NCBI RefSeq assembly: GCF_001425755.1
Contig: NZ_LMDH01000001.1
Coordinates: 1,090,474 to 1,154,473 of the forward strand
Direction: 5' to 3'
DNA length: 64,000 nt
Origin: Aeromicrobium sp. Root344
GTDB taxonomy: Bacteria; Actinomycetota; Actinomycetes; Propionibacteriales; Nocardioidaceae
In this document: in pieces, positions 15,830 through 25,285 of the stretch
Layout of the letters: every line of letters begins with the position of its first letter
Numbering within the stretch: position 1 is the first letter of the stretch
The notes under the pieces: model-generated
What the model saw: only the letters and a program-made list of their open reading frames with translations
What the model was told of the DNA's origin: nothing
Database searches by the model: none
Translations under genes and position numbers: made by a program

Positions 15830-16693
15830 TCAGACGGCGTCGGACAGCGCCTGGAACTGTTCGTCGGTCAGCTCGATGGCCGCACCGCCGAGGTTGTCCT
15901 CGAGGTGCGACACGGACGACGTGCCGGGGATCGGCAGGATGACCGGCGAACGCCGGAGCAGCCACGCGAGCGCGAGCTGGGACGGCGTCGCGCCCTGCTC
16001 CTTGGCGATCTCGACGAGCGGGCCGCCGTCCTTGACCAGTCCGCCCGTCGCGAGCGGGAACCACGGGATGAACGCGATGCCCTCGTCCGTCACGTGGTCG
16101 AGGAGTGCCTCAGCGCGCCGGTCGGCGAGGTTGTAGAGGTTCTGGACCGACACGATCTCGGCAGTCTTCTGCGCCTCCTTGAGCTCGTCGACGGTCACCT
16201 CGCTGAGGCCGATGTGGCGCACCTTGCCCTGGTCCTGCAGGTCCTTGAACGCGCCGACCTGGTCGGCGACCGGGACCTCGGGGTCGATGCGGTGCAGCTG
16301 GATCAGGTCGATACGGTCGACGCCGAGGCGGCGCAGGCTGAGCTCGACCTGCTGCTTGAGGTAGGCGGGACGGCCGACGGGGATCCACTCGCCGGGACCC
16401 GTGCGGGTGAGGCCGGCCTTGGTGGCGACCACGACGTCGTCGGCGTACGGGTGCAGTGCCTCGCGGATGATCTCCTCGGACACGTTGGGGCCGTAGGAGT
16501 CCGCGGTGTCGATGAACGTCACGCCGAGCTCGACCGCGCGCCGCAGCACCCGGACGGCTTCGTCACGATCACGGGGCTCGCCCCAGACACCGTCGCCGGT
16601 GATCTGCATCGCGCCATATCCGAGGCGGACGACCGGGAGGTCGCCGCCGAGCTGGAACGTGCCGGACGTGGTTGCGGAGAGTGTGGAAGTCAT
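15830..16693 (-). CDS. Aldo/keto reductase
   Basis: A 287-residue NADPH-dependent TIM-barrel reductase. The N-terminal block [16 protein letters not shown] is followed by [24 protein letters not shown] (catalytic Asp and Tyr in DTADSYG), VVATKAGL (Lys), [12 protein letters not shown] (His) and the late [25 protein letters not shown], which binds cofactor. This matches the AKR13-like group of actinobacteria. ATG 16693 gives the usual length; the frame extends to 16759 but the extra residues are unlike the family. It is convergent with the CxxC protein gene, 8 bases apart. Confidence 0.88.
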   Translation of the reverse strand: MTSTLSATTSGTFQLGGDLPVVRLGYGAMQITGDGVWGEPRDRDEAVRVLRRAVELGVTFIDTADSYGPNVSEEIIREALHPYADDVVVATKAGLTRTGPGEWIPVGRPAYLKQQVELSLRRLGVDRIDLIQLHRIDPEVPVADQVGAFKDLQDQGKVRHIGLSEVTVDELKEAQKTAEIVSVQNLYNLADRRAEALLDHVTDEGIAFIPWFPLATGGLVKDGGPLVEIAKEQGATPSQLALAWLLRRSPVILPIPGTSSVSHLEDNLGGAAIELTDEQFQALSDAV

Positions 16694-16733
16694 GCCGTGG
16701 TCAAGGACCCGTGGCGCCGAGTTATTCCGGTGC

Positions 16734-18425
16734 CTAGTCGACCATGCGGAACGTCGCATCGGCGCGGGCGGTCGCGCTCCGGATCACGTCGAGCCGCACG
16801 CCCAGGCCGTGGTGCCGAAGGTGGCGGTCGGGGTAGTTGTGCGCCCTCAGGGACGTCAGCCGTGCGTCTGCCAAGCCGGCGACCGGGATGAACGTGGCAT
16901 GCGCGGCGAACCCCTTGGAGTGGTCGTTCCGCACGAGCCGCAGCTCGAAGCCGCGGTGGCGCAGGAAGTACCCGGGCGCGTCAACGGCTTCGAACGACAC
17001 GCGCCCGCGAGTCCGGCCGGCGAGGCCGGGGACGACTCGGAACTCCGAGGAGGTGAGCGGCATCGACGTGGGCTGGAGCCGGATTGCCGACCCCGCATGA
17101 CGTACGTACCGCTGCGGTTGGTTGAAGCTCTGCAGCCGCGTCATCCGGCGACCGGTCCCGGCGACGTACTGCGTGAGGGTGCCGAACCCCAGCTGGTCGT
17201 ACCCACCGGAGTTCGGGCCGTAGTCGCCGCCTCCGCCGTCGGGTCGCAGGCTGGCAGCGATCTCGGCGACCCACGGCGTGGCCAGCCCTCGACGGCCGGA
17301 GTAGTGCCCGAGCACCTGGTCCCACACGGGGCGCGCCTGCCCGCGGCCGCCCGCGCCCGGCACGGTCTGCGTGTGCCACCCCGCGTGTGACGCCGTCGTG
17401 GCGCGAGGGCCGGACTGCCACGTGTAGGGCGTGAAAGGCACGTCATGACCGAGGTTGTACTTCGCCACGTACTCGGCGGCCTTCAGGAACCGGTTGTCGT
17501 CCGCGCCATAGCAGTCGATGCCCTGGTTCCACGCCATCTCGCAGAACGCCCCCATGAGGCCGATGCCCATGATCGTGTGCCCCTGGTCGCGGCCGCTCTC
17601 CTGCCACTGGGCCAGCCCGTCGCCGTGGAGGTACGGCACCGCGTGCGCGAGGGAGCCGTTGCCGGCGCCGGTGTGGAAGTAGTCGACGGCGCGGTCCACG
17701 AGGTCGTCGCGGTCGGCGAAGATGCCGATCGCGAGGGTCGATGCCATGTTGCAGAGGTCCCAGTTGGCCCAGTAGTTCGTGATCACCGCGCCGTTGTGGT
17801 CGGTGAGGAACTGCTCGTTCATCGGGTGGAAGATCGTCAGCAGCATGTCGCGGAACCGACCGAGCTCGAAGTCGGGACGGTCGCGCACGAGCTCGGCCGC
17901 GTTAGCGAACTGATAGCCGTAGATGCCCGCGGCGAGAAAGCGGTCGGCATTGCCGGTCACCGTCTTCAACGTGCCGGACCAGGCGTTGAGGATCCGCACT
18001 GCGGCGGCGCCGTGTGCCTCCTCGCCGGAGATGCGCCACCGCAAGGCGTTCTGGTACGCCGCGTGGATGTCGGTGAACAGCGGGCCGTAGTTCTGACCGG
18101 TGCCGCCCCGGATGACGGTCTCGACCGGGCGGGGAGACCAGGTCGCGCGCGACCGGCCGTTCGCGGTGAGCCGCCCCCAGCCGCCAGTCCACGGCTCGGC
18201 GCCGAGGTGACGGGTCATGCGGTCGAGGTCCGCGAGCGTGTGGAGGAGTCCCGGATGCGCGTACGTCGAGGCAGCCACCGAGGCAGCGGCGGCGGGTTCG
18301 CCGAGCCACAGCGGTGCGCCGGATGCCGCGAACGCCGTCAGCGGCACTGCCAGGGATGCCGCCCTGACGAACGACCGGCGCGAGATTCCTGGGGCTGATG
18401 GCAGCGCATCGCGATTCGTCGACAT
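16734..18425 (-). CDS. Secreted alginate-lyase-like protein with C-terminal AbfB (CBM42-like) domain
   Basis: A 563-residue exported protein. Residues 14-46 are a Tat signal ([13 protein letters not shown] followed by a hydrophobic stretch and a cleavage site near AAAA). The middle (about 55-410) resembles the alginate-lyase (alpha/alpha toroid) domain, with [21 protein letters not shown] and [26 protein letters not shown]. The C-terminus (about 425-563) has the beta-trefoil AbfB repeats [26 protein letters not shown] and [13 protein letters not shown]. It probably cleaves an acidic or arabinose-containing polysaccharide outside the cell. The GH16 enzyme gene nearby suggests a shared task in plant or algal polysaccharide use. 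The catalytic residues were not verified. Confidence 0.8.
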   Translation of the reverse strand: MSTNRDALPSAPGISRRSFVRAASLAVPLTAFAASGAPLWLGEPAAAASVAASTYAHPGLLHTLADLDRMTRHLGAEPWTGGWGRLTANGRSRATWSPRPVETVIRGGTGQNYGPLFTDIHAAYQNALRWRISGEEAHGAAAVRILNAWSGTLKTVTGNADRFLAAGIYGYQFANAAELVRDRPDFELGRFRDMLLTIFHPMNEQFLTDHNGAVITNYWANWDLCNMASTLAIGIFADRDDLVDRAVDYFHTGAGNGSLAHAVPYLHGDGLAQWQESGRDQGHTIMGIGLMGAFCEMAWNQGIDCYGADDNRFLKAAEYVAKYNLGHDVPFTPYTWQSGPRATTASHAGWHTQTVPGAGGRGQARPVWDQVLGHYSGRRGLATPWVAEIAASLRPDGGGGDYGPNSGGYDQLGFGTLTQYVAGTGRRMTRLQSFNQPQRYVRHAGSAIRLQPTSMPLTSSEFRVVPGLAGRTRGRVSFEAVDAPGYFLRHRGFELRLVRNDHSKGFAAHATFIPVAGLADARLTSLRAHNYPDRHLRHHGLGVRLDVIRSATARADATFRMVD

Positions 18426-18498
18426 CGTCGTCCATTCGTGTGGAGGGGTACGCCGGATCGCGAAATCCGTTGTCCGGAATCCTCACACACGGGCGGGC

Positions 18499-18547
18499 TC
18501 ACCTGGTCGCACCCACGCGCAGCGTCCCGCGGGGTGAGACCAGGTGA
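18499..18547. terminator. Long two-stage inverted repeat, probable terminator
   Basis: Outer arms TCACCTGGTC (18499-18508) and GACCAGGTGA (18538-18547) enclose a partly complementary inner part (CACCC ... GGGGTG). It lies immediately downstream of the minus-strand nitroreductase gene and upstream of the alginate-lyase-like gene. Confidence 0.6.
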
Positions 18548-18552
18548 TCGCG

Positions 18553-18990
18553 TCACTCGACAGGCGTCAGCAGGAAGACCGGAATGATCCGGTCGGTCTT
18601 CTTCTGATAGTTCTCGTAGTCCGGCCAGACCTCCACCGCCCGGGCCCACCAGATCTCCCGCTCCTCACCGCTGAGCTCACGCGGCACGTAGTCCTTGCGG
18701 ACCGGACCGTCCTGCAGCTCGACCAACGGCGCATTGACGACGTTGTAGTACCAGCTCGGGTGCTTCGGTGCTCCACCCCGCGAGGCCACGACGGCGTACT
18801 CGCCGTCGTGCTCGACCCGCATCAGTGCGGTCTTGCGCAGCTTGCCCGAGGTCGCGCCGAGCGTTGTCAGCAAGATGATCGGGCGCCCTTGCAACGTGTT
18901 GCCCTCGGCGCCGTTGGTGCTCTCGAACAGCTCGGCCTGCTCGCGGGCCCAATCGGACGTGCTCGGTGCGTACTCTCCGGTCAATGGCAT
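18553..18990 (-). CDS. Nitroreductase-family deazaflavin (F420)-dependent oxidoreductase
   Basis: A 145-residue protein of the Ddn/FDOR-B type. Family marks are [54 protein letters not shown], with the basic residues that grip the F420 phosphate tail. These split-barrel enzymes reduce nitro compounds, quinones or unsaturated ketones with reduced F420. I start at ATG 18990, which gives the family length; the longer frame adds unrelated residues. It is divergent from an aldo/keto reductase gene with a 57-base gap. The substrate is unknown. Confidence 0.87.
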   Translation of the reverse strand: MPLTGEYAPSTSDWAREQAELFESTNGAEGNTLQGRPIILLTTLGATSGKLRKTALMRVEHDGEYAVVASRGGAPKHPSWYYNVVNAPLVELQDGPVRKDYVPRELSGEEREIWWARAVEVWPDYENYQKKTDRIIPVFLLTPVE

Positions 18991-19047
18991 GACTCCAGAC
19001 TGCCAGACCTGCCAACACCGCGCCGCGGGGCACGGCATGATCGACCC

Positions 19048-20025
19048 ATGGAGCGCGTGACGCTGGGAACCAGCGACCTCGAGGTGTCAGCCGTCATCCT
19101 CGGCTGCATGAGCTACGGCGACCCGGCTCGCGGCACGCATCCGTGGTCGCTGCCCGAGGAGCAGAGCCGCCCGTTCATCCAGCAGGCGCTCGACGCCGGC
19201 ATCACGACGTTCGACACCGCCAACATGTACTCCGACGGCAGCAGCGAGGAGATCGTCGGCCGGGCGCTCGCGGACTTCGCCCGCCGCGAGGACGTCGTCA
19301 TCGCGACCAAGCTGTTCTACCCGATGGGTGGCGACCCCTCGAGCGGCGGACTGTCCCGGCCCGCCGTGCTGACCCAGATCGACGGGAGCCTCCGGCGGCT
19401 CGGCACGGACTACGTCGACCTCTACCAGATCCATCGCTGGGACCCCGAGGTCCCGATCGAGGAGACCATGGAGGCCCTTGACGAGGTGGTCAGGGCCGGC
19501 AAGGCGCGCTTCATCGGGGCGTCCTCGATGTATGCCTGGCAGCTCGCCCAGGCCCAGCACGCCGCCGACCTCAACGGCTGGGCCCCGTTCGTCTCGATGC
19601 AGGACCAGTACAACCTCGTGCAGCGCGAAGAGGAGCGGGAGATGCACCCGTTCTGCCTCGACGAGGGCATCGGCGTGATCCCGTGGAGTCCACTCGCGCG
19701 CGGCCGGCTCACCCGCGACTGGGACGACCTGAGCACGACCCGCAGCGCGGGTGACGCGGTCGCCAAGGGCTACTACCGGCAGGCCGAGGAGTCGGACCGG
19801 GCGATCGCCGCGGCCGTCGGCGCGATCGCCGCCGAGCGTGGGGTCTCCCGCGCCCAGGTCGCGCTGGCATGGGTGCGTCAGCACGACGTCGTCACGGCGC
19901 CGATCGTCGGTGCGACCAAGCCGCTGCACCTGGCCGACGCGGTGGCCTCGCTCGAGCTCACGCTCAGCGCCGACGAGATCGCCCGACTCGAGCAGCCGTA
20001 CGTCCCCCGGCTGCCCGAGTTCTGA
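19048..20025 (+). CDS. Aldo/keto reductase (AKR11-like)
   Basis: A 325-residue TIM-barrel NADPH reductase: [14 protein letters not shown], then [24 protein letters not shown] (Asp and Tyr of the tetrad), [12 protein letters not shown] (Lys), [23 protein letters not shown] (His), and the cofactor-binding [35 protein letters not shown] near the C-terminus. The pattern is that of actinobacterial enzymes acting on small aldehydes and sugars. I start at ATG 19048; the open frame further upstream is a shadow of the nitroreductase gene. The gene is convergent with the GH16 gene, 3 bases apart. Confidence 0.9.
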   Translation: MERVTLGTSDLEVSAVILGCMSYGDPARGTHPWSLPEEQSRPFIQQALDAGITTFDTANMYSDGSSEEIVGRALADFARREDVVIATKLFYPMGGDPSSGGLSRPAVLTQIDGSLRRLGTDYVDLYQIHRWDPEVPIEETMEALDEVVRAGKARFIGASSMYAWQLAQAQHAADLNGWAPFVSMQDQYNLVQREEEREMHPFCLDEGIGVIPWSPLARGRLTRDWDDLSTTRSAGDAVAKGYYRQAEESDRAIAAAVGAIAAERGVSRAQVALAWVRQHDVVTAPIVGATKPLHLADAVASLELTLSADEIARLEQPYVPRLPEF

Positions 20026-20028
20026 CGA

Positions 20029-20928
20029 TCAGGACCAGACGCGCACCCAGTCGACGTCGGTCGTCGCCGGCAACGGCGTCGACGTGGCGTTGAAGGTGTT
20101 CGTTCCCGTGCCGAGCACCTGGGTGAGCAGCACGGCGTAGGGCTGGTCGAACGGTTGCGGTGACGTCAACGGAGCCGCGGGGTTGAACGTGTGCGTCAAG
20201 CATGCCGTGTCGTTGTGGCTGATCGTGATCCCGGTCGTGGTCCACTCCGCGACGTACGTGTTGAACACCGACGGGTCGAGCTTGCAGGACCAGTTGGTGA
20301 CGGGCGAGCTGTCGTCCGCCGTGTTGTAGTGGATGTAGGGGATCGAGCGATCCGGGTACTGGCTGTAGAACTCGGTCACGTCGATCTCGCCGGAAGCGGG
20401 CCACGCACCGTACTTGAGGGTGGCCGGGTACATCCAGAGCGCGGTCTGGACGCCGGGCACCTTGACTGCCGGGAACTTCGCCCGGAACTCGAACCGACCG
20501 TAGGTCTGCGCGAACTTGCCGGTCGTCGTCACGCCGCCGCTGGTGTACTGCGTGGTGTAGGCGCCGTACGGGCTCCTGCAGGTGAACGCCGCGGCCTCCT
20601 TGCGCGTCGTCAGGTGGAGGCTGCCGCCCGACACGGAGACGTTACGGCTGCTGTTGACCAGGCACTCCGGCCCGGCATGCATGCCGGTCGCAGCGGTCTG
20701 CTGGACGGCCCACTTCTTGCCGTCCAGCGTGCCGGTGTTGAAGTCGTCGGCGAACGTGCACTTCCATGCCGTGCCATCGGGCTTGTAGATCGTGGTCCCG
20801 CACGTGGGAGCCGGCTGCGGGGTCGGCCACCACCAGACGGCACTCGCGGGCGCGGTGGTCGCCACGACCATGGTGACTGCCCCTGCCAGTGCCAGGGCTG
20901 CACGTCTCATCTGGGTTGCTCGGATCAT
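20029..20928 (-). CDS. Secreted glycoside hydrolase family 16 protein
   Basis: A 299-residue exported enzyme with a Sec signal peptide (about residues 1-30, cleavage after ASA). The mature part begins with an aromatic VWWWPTPQPAP linker. The GH16 jelly-roll carries the active-site signature GEIDVTEF (E181 nucleophile, D183, E186 acid/base) with the upstream YGRFEFRAKFPAVKVPGVQTALWMYP block. Likely substrates are beta-1,3 or beta-1,3-1,4 glucans or related galactans. ATG 20928 has GGGAG 7 bases upstream. The longer frame to 20958 is not supported. Confidence 0.87.
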   Translation of the reverse strand: MIRATQMRRAALALAGAVTMVVATTAPASAVWWWPTPQPAPTCGTTIYKPDGTAWKCTFADDFNTGTLDGKKWAVQQTAATGMHAGPECLVNSSRNVSVSGGSLHLTTRKEAAAFTCRSPYGAYTTQYTSGGVTTTGKFAQTYGRFEFRAKFPAVKVPGVQTALWMYPATLKYGAWPASGEIDVTEFYSQYPDRSIPYIHYNTADDSSPVTNWSCKLDPSVFNTYVAEWTTTGITISHNDTACLTHTFNPAAPLTSPQPFDQPYAVLLTQVLGTGTNTFNATSTPLPATTDVDWVRVWS

Positions 20929-21305
20929 TGCGGTACTCCCTCTCGGTGTCGTCGCCAAGAGGCCCGCTCACGCCCCCGTCCATGCACGCCCGTCGTCCAG
21001 TGCTGAGCGTTCGACTCGCGACATCGATCCGACGAATCCGGCCGGAGCCGGTTCTCCCTTCGGCGGACCGCGGTCACGGGTGACATGACCTGCCAAGCTC
21101 CCTCTTGACTTGCTCACGGTAGCCCTCTGATCAGCGGGTTCGCCGGGAAATGCGGATACTTTCGGCCGCCGGGACTTCGGTGTGATTCTCGTCAAATATG
21201 AACAGACTGACTCCAAAGCGCCTCGGGATGCAGAACAATGGAGCCACGGGAGATGAAGGGGCGAGGCATGCTTGCGATCGCGCGGACACGTGATGAGGCA
21301 CTGGC
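20929..21305. other. 377-base intergenic region between divergent genes
   Basis: It separates the GH16 gene (leftward) from the small gene at 21306 (rightward), so it should hold two promoters. A TTGACT hexamer is visible at about 21102-21107 on the plus strand, but no convincing partner -10 was found. A local drop in GC around 21150-21235 (CTCGTCAAATATGAACAGACTG and neighbours) suits a promoter. No convincing coding frame or RNA gene is seen. Confidence 0.5.
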
Positions 21306-21560
21306 ATGCGCTACTACGTCCTGAGCACCCCCGCCGGCGACGAGGTCGTCCGCCTCAGCGGCGGCTCCGCGGCATACTTCGAGACGTCGACCGGGCGCTG
21401 GGTTCCCGACCCGCTCCTCGCCGCCGAGGTGCGCTTCGGTGGCGAATGGCGGCAGGTCGAGTCGCACGAGCTTCCTCCCGGCGTGGCGCCGGTCAACGAG
21501 GAGCAGCCGCGGCTCCGGAAGTCCCGATCGCTGCGACGCGGCCGGCACACCCGCAAGTGA
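21306..21560 (+). CDS. Small protein of unknown function
   Basis: An 84-residue frame with plausible protein character: MRYYVLSTPAGDEVVRLSGG, then AAYFETSTGRWVPDPLLAAEVRFGGEWRQVESHELPPGVAP, and a basic tail RLRKSRSLRRGRHTRK. Third-position GC bias fits a real gene and the start has a weak TGAGGC upstream. The methyltransferase gene follows 22 bases later on the same strand, so they may be co-transcribed. The family is not recognised. Confidence 0.5.
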   Translation: MRYYVLSTPAGDEVVRLSGGSAAYFETSTGRWVPDPLLAAEVRFGGEWRQVESHELPPGVAPVNEEQPRLRKSRSLRRGRHTRK

Positions 21561-21582
21561 CCGCAGCGGGCAGACTGTCCTC

Positions 21583-22239
21583 GTGAACTCCGAGATGCCC
21601 GCAGACCTGTTCGCCCATGCCGTCGCGGCCAAGGGCTTCATGCCGGAGGACGAAGGTGCCTTCCTGCACCGCGTCGCCCGCGAGCGGCTCCCCCACGGCC
21701 CGGCACTCGAGATCGGTACGTACTGCGGCAAGTCCGCGATCTATCTCGGCGCCGCAGCGCGCGAGGTCGGTGGCGTCGTGCTCACGATCGACCACCATCG
21801 CGGTTCCGAGGAGAACCAGTCGGGCTGGGAGCACCACGACGCCTCCCTCGTCGACGCGGAGTTCGGCCTCATGGACACCCTCCCGGTGTTCCGCCGGACC
21901 ATCGCCCGCGCCGGCCTCGAGGACCAGGTCACGGCGGTCATCGGCCGTTCGACCAGCGTGGCGACCTGGTGGCGTACGCCCGTCAGCCTGCTCTTCATCG
22001 ACGGCGGTCACGCCGAGGAGCACGCCCAGAACGACTACTCGGGCTTTGCCCACTGGCTCGTGCCGGGCGGCGCCCTGGTGATCCACGACGTGTTCGAGCG
22101 GCCGGAGGACGGTGGCCAGGCGCCGTTCCACGTCTGGCAGCGCGCCGTCGCCTCGGGATCGTTCGAGCCGCGCGAGACAGTCGGCTCGATGCGGGTGCTA
22201 GCGCGTACCCGGGGAGACGCCGGCGAACCGGTCGGATGA
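21583..22239 (+). CDS. Class I SAM-dependent methyltransferase (Methyltransf_24-like)
   Basis: A protein of about 218 residues. The SAM-binding motif I is LEIGTYCGKSAIYLGAA; the acidic residue of motif II is in VLTIDHHRG; then SLLFIDGGHAEEHAQNDYSGFAHWLVPGGALVIHDVF. The IDGxH pattern is typical of Methyltransf_24 (cephalosporin-hydroxylase/rhamnosyl-O-methyltransferase-like) enzymes. I use GTG 21583; ATG 21595 is equally possible. Its 3' end overlaps the convergent prenyltransferase-like gene by 42 bases (22198-22239), which is unusually long. Confidence 0.8.
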   Translation: MNSEMPADLFAHAVAAKGFMPEDEGAFLHRVARERLPHGPALEIGTYCGKSAIYLGAAAREVGGVVLTIDHHRGSEENQSGWEHHDASLVDAEFGLMDTLPVFRRTIARAGLEDQVTAVIGRSTSVATWWRTPVSLLFIDGGHAEEHAQNDYSGFAHWLVPGGALVIHDVFERPEDGGQAPFHVWQRAVASGSFEPRETVGSMRVLARTRGDAGEPVG

Positions 22240-23277
22240 CGGGCAGTCGCACTCGAACGCGATGCCCTCGAAATCGACCCCGATGTGGTGACCGGTCATC
22301 ACGCCGGCCCCCGGAGTCGTGCCGGTGAGCACGTCCCACGCGAGGATCACCGCCGCCGCGGTGTAGGTCGTCTGCTCGGCCGGCCAGTTGACGTTCTCGG
22401 GGAAGACGAAGCCGGTCCAGTAGTCGCCGCTGTCGGTGCGCAGGTGCTGCATGTCCGCGAACAGCTGCTCGGCCCGCGGGTCGCCGGCGGCCTTGAGCGC
22501 CATCGCCAGCTCGCACGTCTCGGCGCCGGTCACCCATGGGTTGGTGCTGACGCAGCGGATCCCGAGGCCGTCGACCACGAACGTGTCCCACTCCGAGGCC
22601 AGCAAGGCATCGGCGGCCGGGCCACGCACGGCGCCACCGAGCACCGGGTAGTACCAGTCCATCGAGAATGTCGACTTGTCGAGGAATCTGTCGCGGTGCT
22701 GGCGGAGGGCATGCCCGAGCCGGCCACCCGCGAGCTCCCACTCCGGCTGCGGCTCCCCCATCAGCTCGGCGAGGGCGACACCGCAGCGGAGCGACTGGTA
22801 GATGCTCGAGCTGCCCGCCAGCAGGGCCTCGCGGTTGACCGTGGCAGGGCCGTCGGCGTCCCACTCCCGCGACCACGCCATGCCGCCGAACGGCAGCTGC
22901 AGGTCGACGACGAGGTCCAGCGCGCGGCGTACGACGGGCCACATGCGCTCGACGAACGCGCGGTCCTGCCGGATCTTCCAGTGGTGCAGGACGCCGACGG
23001 CGATGTAGGCCGCCATGTTGGACTCGCTGCTGGCGTCCTCGACCCGGCCGCCGACGATCTTCATGGGCCAGGAGCCGTCGGCGCGCTGCGTGCGGGCACA
23101 CCAGTCGTACGCGGCAGCGGCGGCCTCGACCTGACCGCCGACCACGAGGGCCATGGCCCCTTCGACGTGGTTCCAGGCATCGGTGTGCTCGCCGGTGGTC
23201 CAGGGGATCGCCCCGTCCGGCTCCTGCATCGCGGCGATGCCGGCAGCCGTCTGGGCGATCTGGTCAGCCGTCAGCAT
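22198..23277 (-). CDS. Prenyltransferase/squalene-oxidase-repeat protein
   Basis: A 359-residue alpha/alpha-barrel-type protein with repeats such as AAYDWCARTQRADGSWPMKIVGG and DYWTGFVFPENVNWPAEQTTYTAAAVILAWDVLTG, which resemble the prenyltransferase/squalene-oxidase superfamily. It is the third gene of an operon with a GT4 glycosyltransferase and a methyltransferase, a set I recall as recurrent in actinobacterial genomes and presumably concerned with a glycosylated or prenylated envelope compound. The ATG overlaps the upstream stop as TGATG. It lacks a clear DXDD cyclase motif, so it may not be a terpene cyclase. The open frame to 23610 is a shadow of the methyltransferase gene. Confidence 0.72.
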   Translation of the reverse strand: MLTADQIAQTAAGIAAMQEPDGAIPWTTGEHTDAWNHVEGAMALVVGGQVEAAAAAYDWCARTQRADGSWPMKIVGGRVEDASSESNMAAYIAVGVLHHWKIRQDRAFVERMWPVVRRALDLVVDLQLPFGGMAWSREWDADGPATVNREALLAGSSSIYQSLRCGVALAELMGEPQPEWELAGGRLGHALRQHRDRFLDKSTFSMDWYYPVLGGAVRGPAADALLASEWDTFVVDGLGIRCVSTNPWVTGAETCELAMALKAAGDPRAEQLFADMQHLRTDSGDYWTGFVFPENVNWPAEQTTYTAAAVILAWDVLTGTTPGAGVMTGHHIGVDFEGIAFECDCPSSDRFAGVSPGTR

Positions 23278-24002
23278 CACGCGTCCGGCTTGCGCAGGTA
23301 GAGCACCATGCTCTTGCCGATCAGCGGGTTGAGCGCCTTCTCGGCGAGGCGCGTCGCGGTGCTGTAGCCCCGCGTCTTCATGATGTCCCAGACCAGCACC
23401 TGGTGGTACGCCTTGACGAGCGGGTGGTTGTCGTTCTTCACGCCGACGGCGCACTTGAGCCACCAGTAAGGCGAGTGCAGGCCGTGGGCGTAGTCGATGC
23501 CGTCGAAGGTCATGCCCGCGTTCTGGAGCTTGCCGATCAGCTCCTTGTCGGAGTAGATCCTGATGTGGCCGCCGGGCGTGTTGTGGTAGTCCTCGGACAG
23601 CTTCCAGCACACCACCTCGGGCAGCCAGCGGGGCACCGTCACGGCCATGGTCCCGCCGGGCCGCAGGACGCGTACGAGCTCACCGATCGCCTGGATGTCG
23701 GCGGGGATGTGCTCCAGCACCTCGGACGCCACGACCCGGTCGAACTCGCCGTCGGCGAACGGCAGCGACAGTGCGTCGCCCTCCTTGATGTCGGCCGAGG
23801 CGCCCTCGGGAACCTCGCCGGCCTCCTTCATGGCGCCGAACAGCTCGAGCACCCCGGCCAGCTCGTCGGCGTCCTGGTCGAACGCGATGACGTCGGCGCC
23901 GCGGCGATACATCTCGAACGCGTGGCGCCCGGCGCCGCAGCCCATGTCGATCACCCGGTCGCCCGGGCGCAGCCCCAGACGGTCGAAATCAATCGTCAGC
24001 AC
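23277..24002 (-). CDS. Class I SAM-dependent methyltransferase
   Basis: A 241-residue methyltransferase: RVIDMGCGAGRHAFEMYRRGADVIAFDQD (motif I and the acidic ribose-binding residue), DALSLPFADGEFDRVVASEVLEHIPAD (motif II) and ELVRVLRPGGTMAVTVPRW (motif III). The C-terminal half includes HGLHSPYWWLKCAVG. It starts at GTG 24002 behind GGGAGAC and overlaps the GT4 gene by 14 bases. Middle gene of the GT4 operon; probably modifies the same glycolipid or polyprenyl product. Confidence 0.88.
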   Translation of the reverse strand: MLTIDFDRLGLRPGDRVIDMGCGAGRHAFEMYRRGADVIAFDQDADELAGVLELFGAMKEAGEVPEGASADIKEGDALSLPFADGEFDRVVASEVLEHIPADIQAIGELVRVLRPGGTMAVTVPRWLPEVVCWKLSEDYHNTPGGHIRIYSDKELIGKLQNAGMTFDGIDYAHGLHSPYWWLKCAVGVKNDNHPLVKAYHQVLVWDIMKTRGYSTATRLAEKALNPLIGKSMVLYLRKPDA

Positions 24003-25254
24003 GGTTGTCTCCCTTGTGTTCTGATGCCGCGCTCGCGGCGATGACCTCTTCGTACGCTGCTGCGGTCGCGCTCGCGACGGCGCGCCAGCTGAACAGCTCC
24101 AGCACGCGCTCACGACCGGCGCGGCCCATCGCCTCGCGGCGGGCCGGGTCGTCGAGGAGCTCCTCGATCGCGGCTTCCAGCTCGCCGACGTCACCCGGAG
24201 GCACGAGCGTGGCGCACGCGCCGTCCTCGCCGACGACCTCGGGGATCGCACCTGCCCGGCTGACGACGAGCGGTGTCGCGCAGGCCATCAGCTCGGCGGT
24301 CGGCAGCGAGAATCCCTCGTAGAGCGATGGCACGCAGGCGACCTCGGCCGATCCCATGACGTCGACCAGCTCGGCATCGCTGATGCCGTTGACGAACGAC
24401 ACGTGCTCGGCGATGCCCAGCTCGTCGATGAGCCGTTCGGTGCGGCCGCCCGGCTTGAGCGTCGTGACCAGCAGGAGCTCGACGTCACGCTCGGTGCGCA
24501 GCTTGGCGAACGCCTCGAGCAGCGTCGCGATGCCCTTCATCGGTGCGTCGGCACTGGCCATCGCCACGATGCGGCCCGGCACCCGCGGCGCGGTCGGCGG
24601 CACGAACACGTCGTCGACGCCGAGGGTGATGACCTCGAGTCGCGACGGGTCGACGCCGAAGTCCGTCACGATGTCACGCCGGCTGGACTCCGAGACCGTC
24701 AGGATCTTGGGCAGCTGTCGGGCGACCTTCTTCTGCATGCCGAGGAACCCGTACCAGCGGCGGAGGCTGAGCTTCTTGCGCAGGGTCGGCGCGTTGGCGA
24801 TGTCGATGCGCCGGTCGAACGTGATCGGGTGGTGGATCGTCGTGATCAACGGGAAGCCCTGCTCGGCGATGTCGAGCATGCCGGAGCCGAGCGTCTGGTT
24901 GTCGTGGACGATGTCGAAGTCACCCTGGCGGCCCTTGAGCAACCGGGCCACGCGCTTGCTGAACGTCCTGGGCTCGGGGAATCCCGCGGTCCACATCGTC
25001 AGGACCTCCTCGACGTCGATGAGGTCGCGGTACTCCTTGGGCCGGGGCGTGCGGAACGGGTCGGGCTCGCGATAGAGGTCGAGCGACGGGACCTTGGTCA
25101 GCGTGACGCCCTCGTCGAGCTCCGGATAGGGCTGGCCCGAGAACACCTCGACGGTGTGCCCGAGCGCCACGAGCTCGCGACTGAGGTGGCGTACGTAGAC
25201 GCCCTGACCGCCGCAGTGTGGCTTGCTGCGGTAGGACATGAGTGCGATGCGCAA
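23989..25254 (-). CDS. Glycosyltransferase family 4 protein
   Basis: A 421-residue GT-B glycosyltransferase. The N-terminus RIALMSYRSKPHCGGQGVYVRHLSRELVALGHTVEVFSG has the glycine-rich acceptor loop, and the C-terminal donor-site motif is CVPSLYEGFSLPTAELMACATPLVVSRAGAIPEVVG (EX7E). The start is decided by the promoter. TTGACG (-35) and TACAAA (-10) at 25286-25313 place transcription downstream of all ATG/GTG options, leaving TTG 25254, which has CGGAGG 7 bases before it. First gene of the GT4-methyltransferase-prenyltransferase-like operon. Sugar donor and acceptor are unknown. Confidence 0.88.
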   Translation of the reverse strand: MRIALMSYRSKPHCGGQGVYVRHLSRELVALGHTVEVFSGQPYPELDEGVTLTKVPSLDLYREPDPFRTPRPKEYRDLIDVEEVLTMWTAGFPEPRTFSKRVARLLKGRQGDFDIVHDNQTLGSGMLDIAEQGFPLITTIHHPITFDRRIDIANAPTLRKKLSLRRWYGFLGMQKKVARQLPKILTVSESSRRDIVTDFGVDPSRLEVITLGVDDVFVPPTAPRVPGRIVAMASADAPMKGIATLLEAFAKLRTERDVELLLVTTLKPGGRTERLIDELGIAEHVSFVNGISDAELVDVMGSAEVACVPSLYEGFSLPTAELMACATPLVVSRAGAIPEVVGEDGACATLVPPGDVGELEAAIEELLDDPARREAMGRAGRERVLELFSWRAVASATAAAYEEVIAASAASEHKGDNRADD

Positions 25255-25285
25255 GGGCCGCCTCCGATTGACTGTCTGGAACTGA

